Shown here piece by piece: positions 18,931 to 26,428 of a stretch of DNA of 52,793 nt. A program made the position numbers and the translations under genes. The number at the start of each line of letters is the position of its first letter. Position 1 is the stretch's first letter. Source of the stretch: Porphyromonadaceae bacterium. Lineage in GTDB: Bacteria; Bacteroidota; Bacteroidia; Bacteroidales; Dysgonomonadaceae. The stretch spans positions 1 through 52,793 of the forward strand of contig JALHIE010000060.1 of assembly GCA_022840285.1 (NCBI GenBank), read 5' to 3'. Below the pieces are notes generated by a model that searched no databases, had not been told where the DNA came from, and worked only from the letters and a program-made list of their open reading frames with translations.

Positions 18931-21176
18931 TTAATTCTTCTTTATCAATCTAACCGACATAAAGTAGTTAGGATCATTATAGCCAACATGATTTTCTATC
19001 TTCTCAACTGCATATCCGCTGTCGTTCACTTTCATATAGTAACCATCGTTTGTCCAGTACATATTCTCTGTTCCGGCACCATTAACTCTTACATCCATAT
19101 TGATTGTGCCATGAAAGTTTGAAATGATTAACCAACCATCCTTATCAGTTGTAGGAGCTTCAAAACCTAATGGACTATGGCCGGGGCTGCCAGCTTTACT
19201 GCGGACCGAAAGTCCCAGGTTTAAATTATATTTTGTGAGCATGGCTTGAATTTCCTTATAGTGTGTGGATGAAGGAAGCGCCCAGCCGGAGGGTGCAAAG
19301 CCTTTATCAGTCGCAACAGAACGTTTGTACCATAAACTTGTACCATAGTTACAAGCCTGTGTATTGTACTGGAAATTGCCATAATAGCCATACAAGTCTT
19401 TATATAGTTGTAAATTTTCTTTCCAGACCATTGAGTTTCCATTCCCAAATTTGTTTGCTTTATAATCCTCCCGGGTCCAAATATCACCAAATATTTTCAC
19501 CAATGGATAGTTATAATACGACTGAGTGTAGTGAACAGCATTCAGGTAAGAATCATGAGTTGTAGTTTCCTTAGGAGTCTGATCTTCATTTAATTTAGTT
19601 CTTGTTGTTGCTCCTCCAATATAAATATTTTTATATTCTTTTTCTTCAAGATTATCATAATCCACAATTTTAAGATTGGATCCATTCCATGATATTCTTG
19701 CAGGACGACGACCCTCATATCCCGGGAAGAAACCTGCATGCATCAATATTTTACCGCTTGCCACAGGGTAAATAACATTCACACGCTTTTCGGGATTGAT
19801 TTCAGGTATAAACTCATTGCAAACGGTAGCTACTACTCTGTTGTTGCTATCCTTAATATCCTTAACCAAGGTAGCATTTAACTCATCACTAAAAGTTGGA
19901 ATTTCAATCTGATAATTATTTTTATCCTCATACTCAATGGTAACAAAACCATCACCATCCATCACAGCTTTAATATCCTTCTGACGTTGAGGGTCGGATG
20001 CCAGTTCATACAGAGGTATCAGACCCTCCATATCTGAACCAAAACCAATCAGGGCTGTTTTGTTAGTCTCCACTTTATCGTAACCGGCTACCGATTGTTT
20101 CCAATTATCGATAGCACTTTTATCCGAAATTTTAGTAAGCGGCGCAGAGTCGCCACCAATTGCTGTAAATGATAGCGTAGTTTGCTCTTTATTCTTTTCG
20201 TAAGATTCTTTAATGTCCTTATCTAAATGTAAGCATTAATATCGTAATAACCGGTCACCTTAGACACATCTACTGTCAGGTTATACCTCAATCTACCTCC
20301 CAGATCGGCTTTTGTAATCAGATGCGTCCCAAACTCCCTAAGAAGCCTCTTCACCCCTTCCGTACCCCTGTAATCTTCTATTTCACCATCAATGGCTTTT
20401 TTTGCAGCTTCTGTCAACCATTTTTCCCTTATGTTAGCTATATCTGTGACAAGACTGATATCTGTCACCTTATATTCAACATAAGAGATTGCATATTCGT
20501 TGAACTCACTACTGGTAGAACCTGAGTTAAAAGTGGCACCAACTTCACCCTTAAATCCACAATACTTACCTTTAAAACTCACAGCAGCACTTAAGTTTTC
20601 AGCCAACTCTTCAAGACTGGAACCATTTATCGTTCTCTCATAGAACCTGGCACTTGAAGCATTAAACTGAATCAATCCCTCGGCATCCATCTCATTCCAG
20701 CGAACAATCTGTTTGGTAACTGAATTAGGAGAGGCATACTCACTCAGAGTGTTATAGCCATACCCCACTGCATATTTTTTAATTGAAGGTTTATCGTCAA
20801 GAATACCCATCACTCCATAGTCATCAGCGCATTTCTGGCCAATTTCGAAAGTCTGCACAACTGAAGGTTCGGTAGTAGAGATAATGGAGACCTTGCCTGT
20901 CTGGCGCACCTCCGTATCATTCTCAAGTACACCAATCTGCACGGTAGCATTACCGCTTCCATTTGCTGGAAACACATAGAACCAATCTCCCTGGGTCTCT
21001 ATCGTCCATTCACCGTTACTCTGCACCTGAAAGGAAACTTCGGAAGCCCACATATCAAGCAACGTGACATCTGTATCCTGAGGCAATTCGGGTTTAATCC
21101 AAATATGCTCATCATCGGCACAGGAAATAAAAAAAACACCTACAATCAAAGCTAGAATTTTAAATAATCGTTTCAT
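18931..21176 (-). pseudogene. BSAP-like MACPF-domain lipoprotein with BACON-type and FISUMP-like domains, frameshifted
   Basis: Starting at 21176, the first frame has a lipoprotein signal (VGVFFISCADD, Cys19). A BACON-like beta domain follows at about residues 30-115, then a MACPF pore-former domain with FGTHLITKADLGGRL. It stops at 20223, after VTGYYDINAY. The other frame resumes immediately with DKDIKESYEKNKE and runs past ALIGFG and LIPLYELA to a FISUMP-like C-terminal domain (WKENLQLYKDLYG, SGWALPS, YFMSVRLIKKN) ending at 18931. The total is 2 modulo 3, consistent with a small loss. MACPF lipoproteins of Bacteroidales (BSAP family) kill related strains after secretion in vesicles. The first product keeps only part of the MACPF fold. 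Confidence 0.8.
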
Positions 21177-21178
21177 GG

Positions 21179-21574
21179 TTGTTATTTGTATATGTTAAAG
21201 AAAATTACGCGCATTGTAAAGTTTTAAAATACCTGCACAAAAAAAAGTTTGCCGATCTTTTCGGCAAGCTTATCCTGTTTAATATCTTCTTTTTCAAGGA
21301 CTTTATTTATATTGTCCACATCAGAAGCAGTAAGTTTGTTTCAAGTCGGCTCAAAATTATAAAAAAAATGTTATAAAAAAACAAGAAAACAGAGAAATGT
21401 GTTCTTTTTTTATCTTTTTATGCATATATGGAAAGTTGGCAATTTATGTGAACGGTAAAGTTAAGGTCGTAATGATGATCTTAAGGAGTGTTTTATTCAT
21501 TGCTTTTTATTGGTTTATCATTCAGCATGAGATAGTTATAAAAACGGCTTGAAACAAAACACCTACTCTTTGAT
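21179..21574. other. Intergenic region between hipT and the MACPF gene
   Basis: About 400 AT-rich bases without an intact gene. On the - strand it holds a terminator (21238-21267) and a possible -7 box TAATTTTG (21352-21359). Around 21200-21345 there is an ATG-less frame reading VDNINKVLEKEDIKQDKLAE. That resembles the first helices of an XRE-type DNA-binding domain and could be a remnant. The promoter-terminator pair would define an RNA of about 100 nt, but without a -33 element this is weak. Confidence 0.35.
21238..21267 (-). terminator. Rho-independent terminator after the hip operon
   Basis: On the - strand a 7-bp GC-rich stem (TTGCCGA / TCGGCAA, loop of 5) is followed directly by AC and a run of eight T. 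This is a good intrinsic terminator shape. It lies about 310 bases after hipT and about 60 bases before the MACPF start, so it separates the two transcription units. Confidence 0.7.
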
Positions 21575-22474
21575 TTACAGCATGCTATACTTAAATAAGA
21601 ATAATCGATTTTCCAATAACTCAATGTATTTTACCTGATTTTCCGATGAAAGAAAAGAAGATTTTATCTCTTGTTTCATTTTTTTCTCAACTTTGATAAA
21701 TCGCTTAAAGGTATTCATAATTTGTTTTTCGGTCAATTGAAATATCAATCCCAAGTTTATAAAATCTGACTTTGTCAATTTCTTTTTCTTACCGTTGATG
21801 GTTAATGCGGTTTCTTTATTATCCTCGGGAAGATGTAAGTTTATATTCAATAAATCATAGGCCGGCGATAAAAGCCATTCTTCGTTTTTCAGAACCAGAG
21901 AAAAGTTTTTCAGGTGCATATCGTTATTTCCGGTAAGGTAGCTGAAAACAACAACTTCGAAAAGCCTTAGCAAATCCAGCAATGTATTGGCAGAATGTTC
22001 CGCTACGGCTTTACCCACCTTTTCCACAGAGCTTTTGTATTTATCAAAAGCTTCCAGAATTTGAAACATATCCAGCATGTGGATTTTTTCGCCTGTTTCC
22101 GTACGATCTATACGTTTGGTAATGTAGGAAAGCTCTCCCGATTTTAATCGAATCAGCGAAGAGGCTACTACCGAAATGCCGCAAAGTTCAGCCATCCTCA
22201 TGGTGAGGTGCTCATTTTCGGGCATTTGAGGGAAAGTTTCATTTTGAGGTTTGAGAATATAGTTTCCGCCCAAAGAGAGTTTTGGCTGCACCCCGGGAAC
22301 GGTTACCGAACTTTCAACCACCTCTTTGGCTAATTCAGCCATTTCAGCCATGGTGTAATCTAAAATCGGCACCTGGTTGCTCCCGAAAAAACGTGCGCTA
22401 CACGAAACATGAAAATCAACCTCCGTATCCAGTTCTTTATAACAGTATAAACACCTTTTACTCATTGCTTTCAT
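21575..22474 (-). CDS. hipT: HipT-like Ser/Thr kinase toxin (HipA C-terminal kinase)
   Basis: 299 residues, shorter than HipA (about 440) because the N-terminal subdomain is a separate gene. The start MKAMSKRCLYCYKEL has a Cys-x2-Cys element (CLYC) seen in Bacteroidota homologues. The glycine-rich loop is TVPGVQPKLSLGG, where HipT proteins usually have SxS before GVQ. NNDMHLKNFSL is the catalytic loop and SPAYDLLN carries the metal-binding Asp. HipA-family kinases phosphorylate aminoacyl-tRNA synthetases (GltX or TrpS) and cause growth arrest. The start overlaps hipS by 17 bases. Confidence 0.82.
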   Translation of the reverse strand: MKAMSKRCLYCYKELDTEVDFHVSCSARFFGSNQVPILDYTMAEMAELAKEVVESSVTVPGVQPKLSLGGNYILKPQNETFPQMPENEHLTMRMAELCGISVVASSLIRLKSGELSYITKRIDRTETGEKIHMLDMFQILEAFDKYKSSVEKVGKAVAEHSANTLLDLLRLFEVVVFSYLTGNNDMHLKNFSLVLKNEEWLLSPAYDLLNINLHLPEDNKETALTINGKKKKLTKSDFINLGLIFQLTEKQIMNTFKRFIKVEKKMKQEIKSSFLSSENQVKYIELLENRLFLFKYSML

Positions 22475-22793
22475 CTATTATGGGAATTACACTTACTGCG
22501 CCAATGCAGTTTCTACAACATGCCAACAGCAAACCCATACGGTCATTCTGATTGATCTTCCAGCTTTTAGATGCAATTTCCAACAACCAGCCTTCGGGTA
22601 TTAACCCTTCAAAAAACGGGAATAACCGATTGTCCTGGTATACTTTATCCGAAACAGGCATAGAAAAAGTTATGGGTTGATTTGGGAAACGCCTGATGTA
22701 GTTTTTATCATACGCAAATAGATATTCCCCTTCGTCAGTTTCCGTAAGGATTCAGGCAAAGTCATCCTTATAAAGCACTTTCCCCTGCCTCAT
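22458..22793 (-). pseudogene. hipS: HipS-like N-terminal subdomain protein with an in-frame TGA
   Basis: From ATG at 22793 (ATGA overlap with the hipB stop) the frame reads MRQGKVLYKDDFA, then TGA at 22754-22752. It continues in the same frame with ILTETDEGEYLFAYD to the stop at 22458, giving 111 codons. LFPFFEGLIPEGWLL is the HipA N-terminal hallmark. GGA to TGA is one base change, and Gly-Ile-Leu is the expected residue run. Restart at the Met codon at 22661 could still make a 67-residue C-terminal piece. In HipBST systems HipS is the antitoxin that neutralises HipT, so its loss would matter. Confidence 0.8.
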
Positions 22794-23002
22794 TTTTCAA
22801 TCTCCTTATGGTTCACAGGCGCAAGCTTATTCCCAAACATCATCAATACTTGATTCACTTTTGCCAAACTCAGGTTTTCCTTACCCTGCTCTATCTTTCG
22901 GACAACGGTAAGTGCTACGCCTGCCCTGTCGGCAAATTCCTGCTGTGTAAGCTTGGCTTCTTTTCGTTTTGTTTTGATAAATGCGGCTAAACTTAATGAC
23001 AT
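22790..23002 (-). CDS. hipB: HipB-like XRE-family repressor
   Basis: 70 residues forming one helix-turn-helix domain (LTQQEFADRAGVALTVVRKIEQGKENLSL is the core), ending in a short basic tail. HipB binds operators and represses its own operon. In HipBST-type loci it can boost HipS activity rather than act as the main antitoxin. It starts the three-gene operon and overlaps the hipS start by the ATGA arrangement. Two direct repeats flank its promoter. Confidence 0.88.
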   Translation of the reverse strand: MSLSLAAFIKTKRKEAKLTQQEFADRAGVALTVVRKIEQGKENLSLAKVNQVLMMFGNKLAPVNHKEIEK

Positions 23003-23104
23003 TTATATGCTTTTGCAGTTATTTTGTGCAAAGATATAGAATTATATTTGAAAACATATAAAATTGAATGGATAATCTAATTTATATGCTTTTGTGATTA
23101 TTTT
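23001..23104. promoter_or_regulatory. hip promoter with two operator-like direct repeats
   Basis: ATTTATATGCTTTTG followed by a 3-base variable spot and TTATTTT occurs at 23001-23025 and again at 23080-23104, 79 bases apart. Between them, CAAAGATA at 23029-23036 reads TATCTTTG on the - strand, a good -7 box for hipB. The outer copy is framed by GGATAA (23071) and TTATCC (23105-23110), like the TATCC/GGATA half-sites of E. coli HipB operators. Likely HipB autorepression sites. The rest of the gap up to 23312 holds nothing I can identify. Confidence 0.6.
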
Positions 23105-23312
23105 TTATCCAAGAATATTTATTATCAATACACTACTTTCCGATACAGAATGTAACTCGAACTGTATATCAACATATTATTACATTAAGGTACAAATATG
23201 GTACAGAAAAATATTAAAATTATATTTTTTGAGTTCAATCAACCACTGAAATTGCTGGATCTATTTCACGACACACGACCGGGATCAAAATTGCAACAGT
23301 TCCTATGTGAAG

Positions 23313-24215
23313 TTACGGCGAGACCTTTATTTTTTCAACCTGAGTGGCAATGTATTGCACTAACTCAGGAGAGTCGATGATCACAATATCCCCCGGCAGG
23401 CCCAACACAAAGCGCCCCACCCCCTCGTAAGAGCAGACCTCGGTATCCAGCATCCATTCGTTGTCCGAAATCCTCTGCATCTGTTTCGAAGCCAGCGGAA
23501 ACTCCTCCATCAGGAGGCTCGACGAGCGAAGCCCCATCTTCAGGATGACCCGCATTTTCACATTGCTGTGCATCCGGAAGATATCGATATAGCCCGATTG
23601 GTGAGCCGCCTCATGCTGCCACGGCTCCTGCAGGACCTCAACCTCTCCGATGCGTGAGACCCTAAAGAGCTTCACATCACTGTCCTCCAGGCAGTAGCAC
23701 CACACCTGCTCGTAGTTGGTGGTGAAGGCGAAAGCCTCCACCCTACGGTCGCGGATATCGTTGCCGTGCGATGAGGCGTACTTCTTCAGGATCACCGTCC
23801 GTCTCTCCTCCATGGCTTGCACCAGATGGCGCACGTTTCTGCTGTGCCTGCCGTTAACGATGGTCTCCGCCAAGATCTTGTAGTCGTAGACCGTGTAAAG
23901 CTTCTTCTTCAGGTTCTGTTTCAGGAGGTTGTTCTCGTCAATGCTCTCGATTGCCGATTTTAAAATGTAAGCCTCCTCCTCGGTGAAGTGTATCAGCTCG
24001 CTGATATCCTTGAAGTAGGGCGACGACTTGTCGAGCCGGATGCATCCGTTCTTCTTCTTGATCACGAATCCTGCTTCCCGGAAGGTATCGATGTAGCGGT
24101 ACACTGAACGGGGTGTGATGCCTAATTTCTCCGCGATATCCTCCACGGTCAGGTAGCTGTTGGCCGTGAGCAGTTTCATCAGTCGGAGCAGCCGCTCCAG
24201 TTTGGGTTGATCCAT
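23313..24215 (-). CDS. HTH-WYL domain transcriptional regulator (YafY-like)
   Basis: 300 residues. An N-terminal winged helix (LTVEDIAEKLGITPRSVYRYIDTFREAGF, about 21-51) is followed by the WYL region (about 135-210, with AFAFTTNYEQVWCYCLED) and a C-terminal WCX-like part (VKMRVILKMGLRSSSLLM). WYL proteins sense nucleic-acid or nucleotide ligands, and several (BrxR, CapW) repress defence operons. It is the only such regulator in this island, 33 bases downstream of the Panacea antitoxin gene. Its codons look like the GC-richer core genome. Its targets are not shown by sequence. Confidence 0.8.
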   Translation of the reverse strand: MDQPKLERLLRLMKLLTANSYLTVEDIAEKLGITPRSVYRYIDTFREAGFVIKKKNGCIRLDKSSPYFKDISELIHFTEEEAYILKSAIESIDENNLLKQNLKKKLYTVYDYKILAETIVNGRHSRNVRHLVQAMEERRTVILKKYASSHGNDIRDRRVEAFAFTTNYEQVWCYCLEDSDVKLFRVSRIGEVEVLQEPWQHEAAHQSGYIDIFRMHSNVKMRVILKMGLRSSSLLMEEFPLASKQMQRISDNEWMLDTEVCSYEGVGRFVLGLPGDIVIIDSPELVQYIATQVEKIKVSP

Positions 24216-24248
24216 GGGATTAACGCTTGAATAGATGTCATTAACAGA

Positions 24249-25244
24249 TCAGAGTAAACTCAACTCATAGGCATAAGTATAATCGATCGGTTGTGATTTG
24301 TTGGTTCTGTTTTCGCTCCAGGCTTTTTCCTGATGACTTAACTCGATAACATTCTGTGTTGAAATATTCTTTAATCGCTCCTTCACATTCCGCATTATTT
24401 CCAATTCATCAGGGGTAAACAGCGATTCATCAAAACTTTTTAAAGGACTGTATTTTTCCCCTACACCGCCATCAGAAAATATTTGATAGCTTATATCCAG
24501 CACTTTCTCGTTGACAAGAATCTCGAACAAGGTATTGAAATTATCCGGTACCGGACCCATATCGATGGGACAATATCTTGCACCACTAATTGATCTGTGA
24601 TGGTATTTGTAATTGGCGAAATCGGCATAGAAAAGCATTTTGTTTAATTTGGTTTTCCAGACATCATGATCCGTGATGAAAAAAAGTACCATTTCCTTGA
24701 ATTTCGTAAAGTCTGGCAGACTAAACCCGGTAAACCGATCCCGCAATTTTTCCCCAAAAAAACGATCCAAAATCAATTCGTAGTTAGAAACTTGCTGCTT
24801 ACTCAGTCTCTCAGCATTGGATTTTACTTTTGCATACTGTTTATTATCCTGTAAATCGGAAAGATGCAGCATCTCCAAAAATTTATTTGGATCAGCCACC
24901 ATCTGAATTAATCTGGCATTGGCCTGAGTAGGCATCTCTCCGGTTTCATATTGACGATAGGTATTGTCTCCAAAACCCAATACCTGCGCCATCCTGATCG
25001 CAGGAAGGTTATATTGTTCACGAATATTTTTGATATCCTCCGGAAAAGGGATGTTGTATTTTTCTCTGTATTGGTTAACGACCTGGTTATAGTTTAATTC
25101 AGCGAACGCCTCATCTTCAAACTCCTCCTTTGAGTCAACACAATACCAACTGTGAAAGAGTATGTTGAACGTCTCTTTACGATAGTCCATTTTGCGCCAC
25201 TCCTTTTTCACTTCCATCTCTTTTCCTGTAATCGGACTTATCAT
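24249..25244 (-). CDS. panA: Panacea (SocA-like, DUF4065) antitoxin with MqsA-like HTH
   Basis: 331 residues. The N-terminus (SPITGKEM, WYCVDSKEEFEDEAF, NQYREKYNIPFPEDI) follows the MqsA/YgiT layout but lacks a Cys-x2-Cys pair. An XRE helix-turn-helix follows at about 69-105 (MAQVLGFGDNTYRQYETGE). The C-terminal Panacea domain (about 185-300) has KLNKMLFYADFANYK and GARYCPIDMGPVPDNF. Panacea domains neutralise many unrelated toxins. The usual partner gene directly upstream is reduced to 22 codons here, so this is an orphan antitoxin or one acting on a distant toxin. Confidence 0.82.
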   Translation of the reverse strand: MISPITGKEMEVKKEWRKMDYRKETFNILFHSWYCVDSKEEFEDEAFAELNYNQVVNQYREKYNIPFPEDIKNIREQYNLPAIRMAQVLGFGDNTYRQYETGEMPTQANARLIQMVADPNKFLEMLHLSDLQDNKQYAKVKSNAERLSKQQVSNYELILDRFFGEKLRDRFTGFSLPDFTKFKEMVLFFITDHDVWKTKLNKMLFYADFANYKYHHRSISGARYCPIDMGPVPDNFNTLFEILVNEKVLDISYQIFSDGGVGEKYSPLKSFDESLFTPDELEIMRNVKERLKNISTQNVIELSHQEKAWSENRTNKSQPIDYTYAYELSLL

Positions 25245-25309
25245 AACACAATGGCATATTTTACGCTGATCTCTTCCAAGAATTTTTCAACTTCTTGTTT
25301 CGATTTCAT
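25241..25309 (-). pseudogene. 22-codon remnant of a toxin gene upstream of panA
   Basis: ATG at 25309 opens MKSKQEVEKFLEEISVKYAI and ends in TGA overlapping the panA ATG (ATGA). The N-terminal pattern (charged start, DVEKFL-like helix, then a VK strand) resembles MqsR-like toxins that precede such antitoxins and are normally near 110 residues. The position and overlap are exactly those of a toxin gene, so I read it as an internally deleted toxin or a leader peptide. The family call is inference. Confidence 0.45.
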
Positions 25310-25343
25310 TATTACAACGTAAAATTAGGAATAAAGTTCAAAT

Positions 25344-25415
25344 AAACAACGAATAAGTTGTTTTACAATACACCTAATCCAAATAATGGACTATTTAGTT
25401 GTTTTATAACAAAAC
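25344..25415. promoter_or_regulatory. Operator-like inverted repeats upstream of the panA unit
   Basis: AAACAAC (25344-25350), six bases, then GTTGTTT (25357-25363) form a perfect inverted repeat. AGTTGTTTTA recurs as a direct repeat at 25356-25365 and 25397-25406. The second copy leads into GTTTT-ATAAC-AAAAC, a smaller palindrome. The cluster lies 35-105 bases before the first start codon, as expected for autorepression by the XRE domain of the antitoxin. Confidence 0.5.
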
Positions 25416-25504
25416 CATTCAATTAATTGATTAAATTACCGCAATGCTTGTTTTATCAATGTAAACTGTAATCCAATCAATTATCACGAATCTACCTTGT
25501 TGAT

Positions 25505-26416
25505 TCAATGTTTATCAACACTTTTCATGCGTTGTTTTCCTTTTTTTGTTGGTGATTTATCATAATCACCTTGAGGTTTATAAAACCATATCCAAAGTCC
25601 GCAATCTTTTTTGAAAACCTTAAAATGTTCTTCATCACTAAGATTGAGCCCCATTAAATAATGATCACACAATTTCTTAAAATGATGCATTACTTGAAAT
25701 TTCGCAATTTCACTTTTTGATAATGGAACCGGTTCATTAAATAACGAACTACCATTTATCTTATCATAGTACCAACTGCAGAATTTTTCACTTTTCTCGT
25801 AAGATAGTCTTATTACACCAACAAATAAATCCGCAAGTTGTATTATAGGGTATTCACAAGATTCTAACTCTCTACATTTTCTAACAGTTGGGAACCTAAA
25901 ATTATTCAAAACACCAAAAAGTGTCTCCTCATCATGATTCCTTTTCTTATCCAGATTAGTCCGTTCTATATATGGTACGACTTCATTCTCCCAATCAACA
26001 GAAGTTAACTCATCAGGGAAAAACTCCCAATTCTCAACTCCAATCCAGTCAGACTTGGTTTCTTTGAGAATTTTGTAATACATATACTTCAGGTTCTCAA
26101 TATCGTCACGGCCCTGAATACCATGTCTACTATCGTGCTTATCCCATACTAATACATAAATTTTAATTTTCCCGTGTCTGCAGTGATCTAATCCCAGCGT
26201 AATAAATTTTTTTGCAGCATCTACTAATTCATGGTTTCCACTAATATCGGCGAATCTAACCTCTTTCTTTGTGTTACTATTAAGGATGGATTGAAGATCT
26301 GCGTTAAGTATTTTTGTGTTAGATTTTAAACCTGAAACTACTGCAATAGCACCAAATCTTTCCTTTCCACAATACCCTGACTCGTCACTAAATATTTGGA
26401 AATTCTCTTTTTCCAT
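25505..26416 (-). CDS. DUF3800 domain protein
   Basis: 303 residues. FSDESGYCG at the start (about residues 9-17) supplies the Asp and Glu of the RNase H-like DUF3800 active site. VWDKHDSRHG is the middle motif, and IIQLADLFVGVIRLS near residue 200 is the family's conserved QLADL helix. DUF3800 proteins are predicted nucleases common in defence islands, with no settled substrate. It follows res by 12 bases, so it is probably cotranscribed. The gene is more AT-rich than res, hinting at separate acquisition. Confidence 0.82.
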   Translation of the reverse strand: MEKENFQIFSDESGYCGKERFGAIAVVSGLKSNTKILNADLQSILNSNTKKEVRFADISGNHELVDAAKKFITLGLDHCRHGKIKIYVLVWDKHDSRHGIQGRDDIENLKYMYYKILKETKSDWIGVENWEFFPDELTSVDWENEVVPYIERTNLDKKRNHDEETLFGVLNNFRFPTVRKCRELESCEYPIIQLADLFVGVIRLSYEKSEKFCSWYYDKINGSSLFNEPVPLSKSEIAKFQVMHHFKKLCDHYLMGLNLSDEEHFKVFKKDCGLWIWFYKPQGDYDKSPTKKGKQRMKSVDKH

Positions 26417-26428
26417 GGCTTAACAAAT

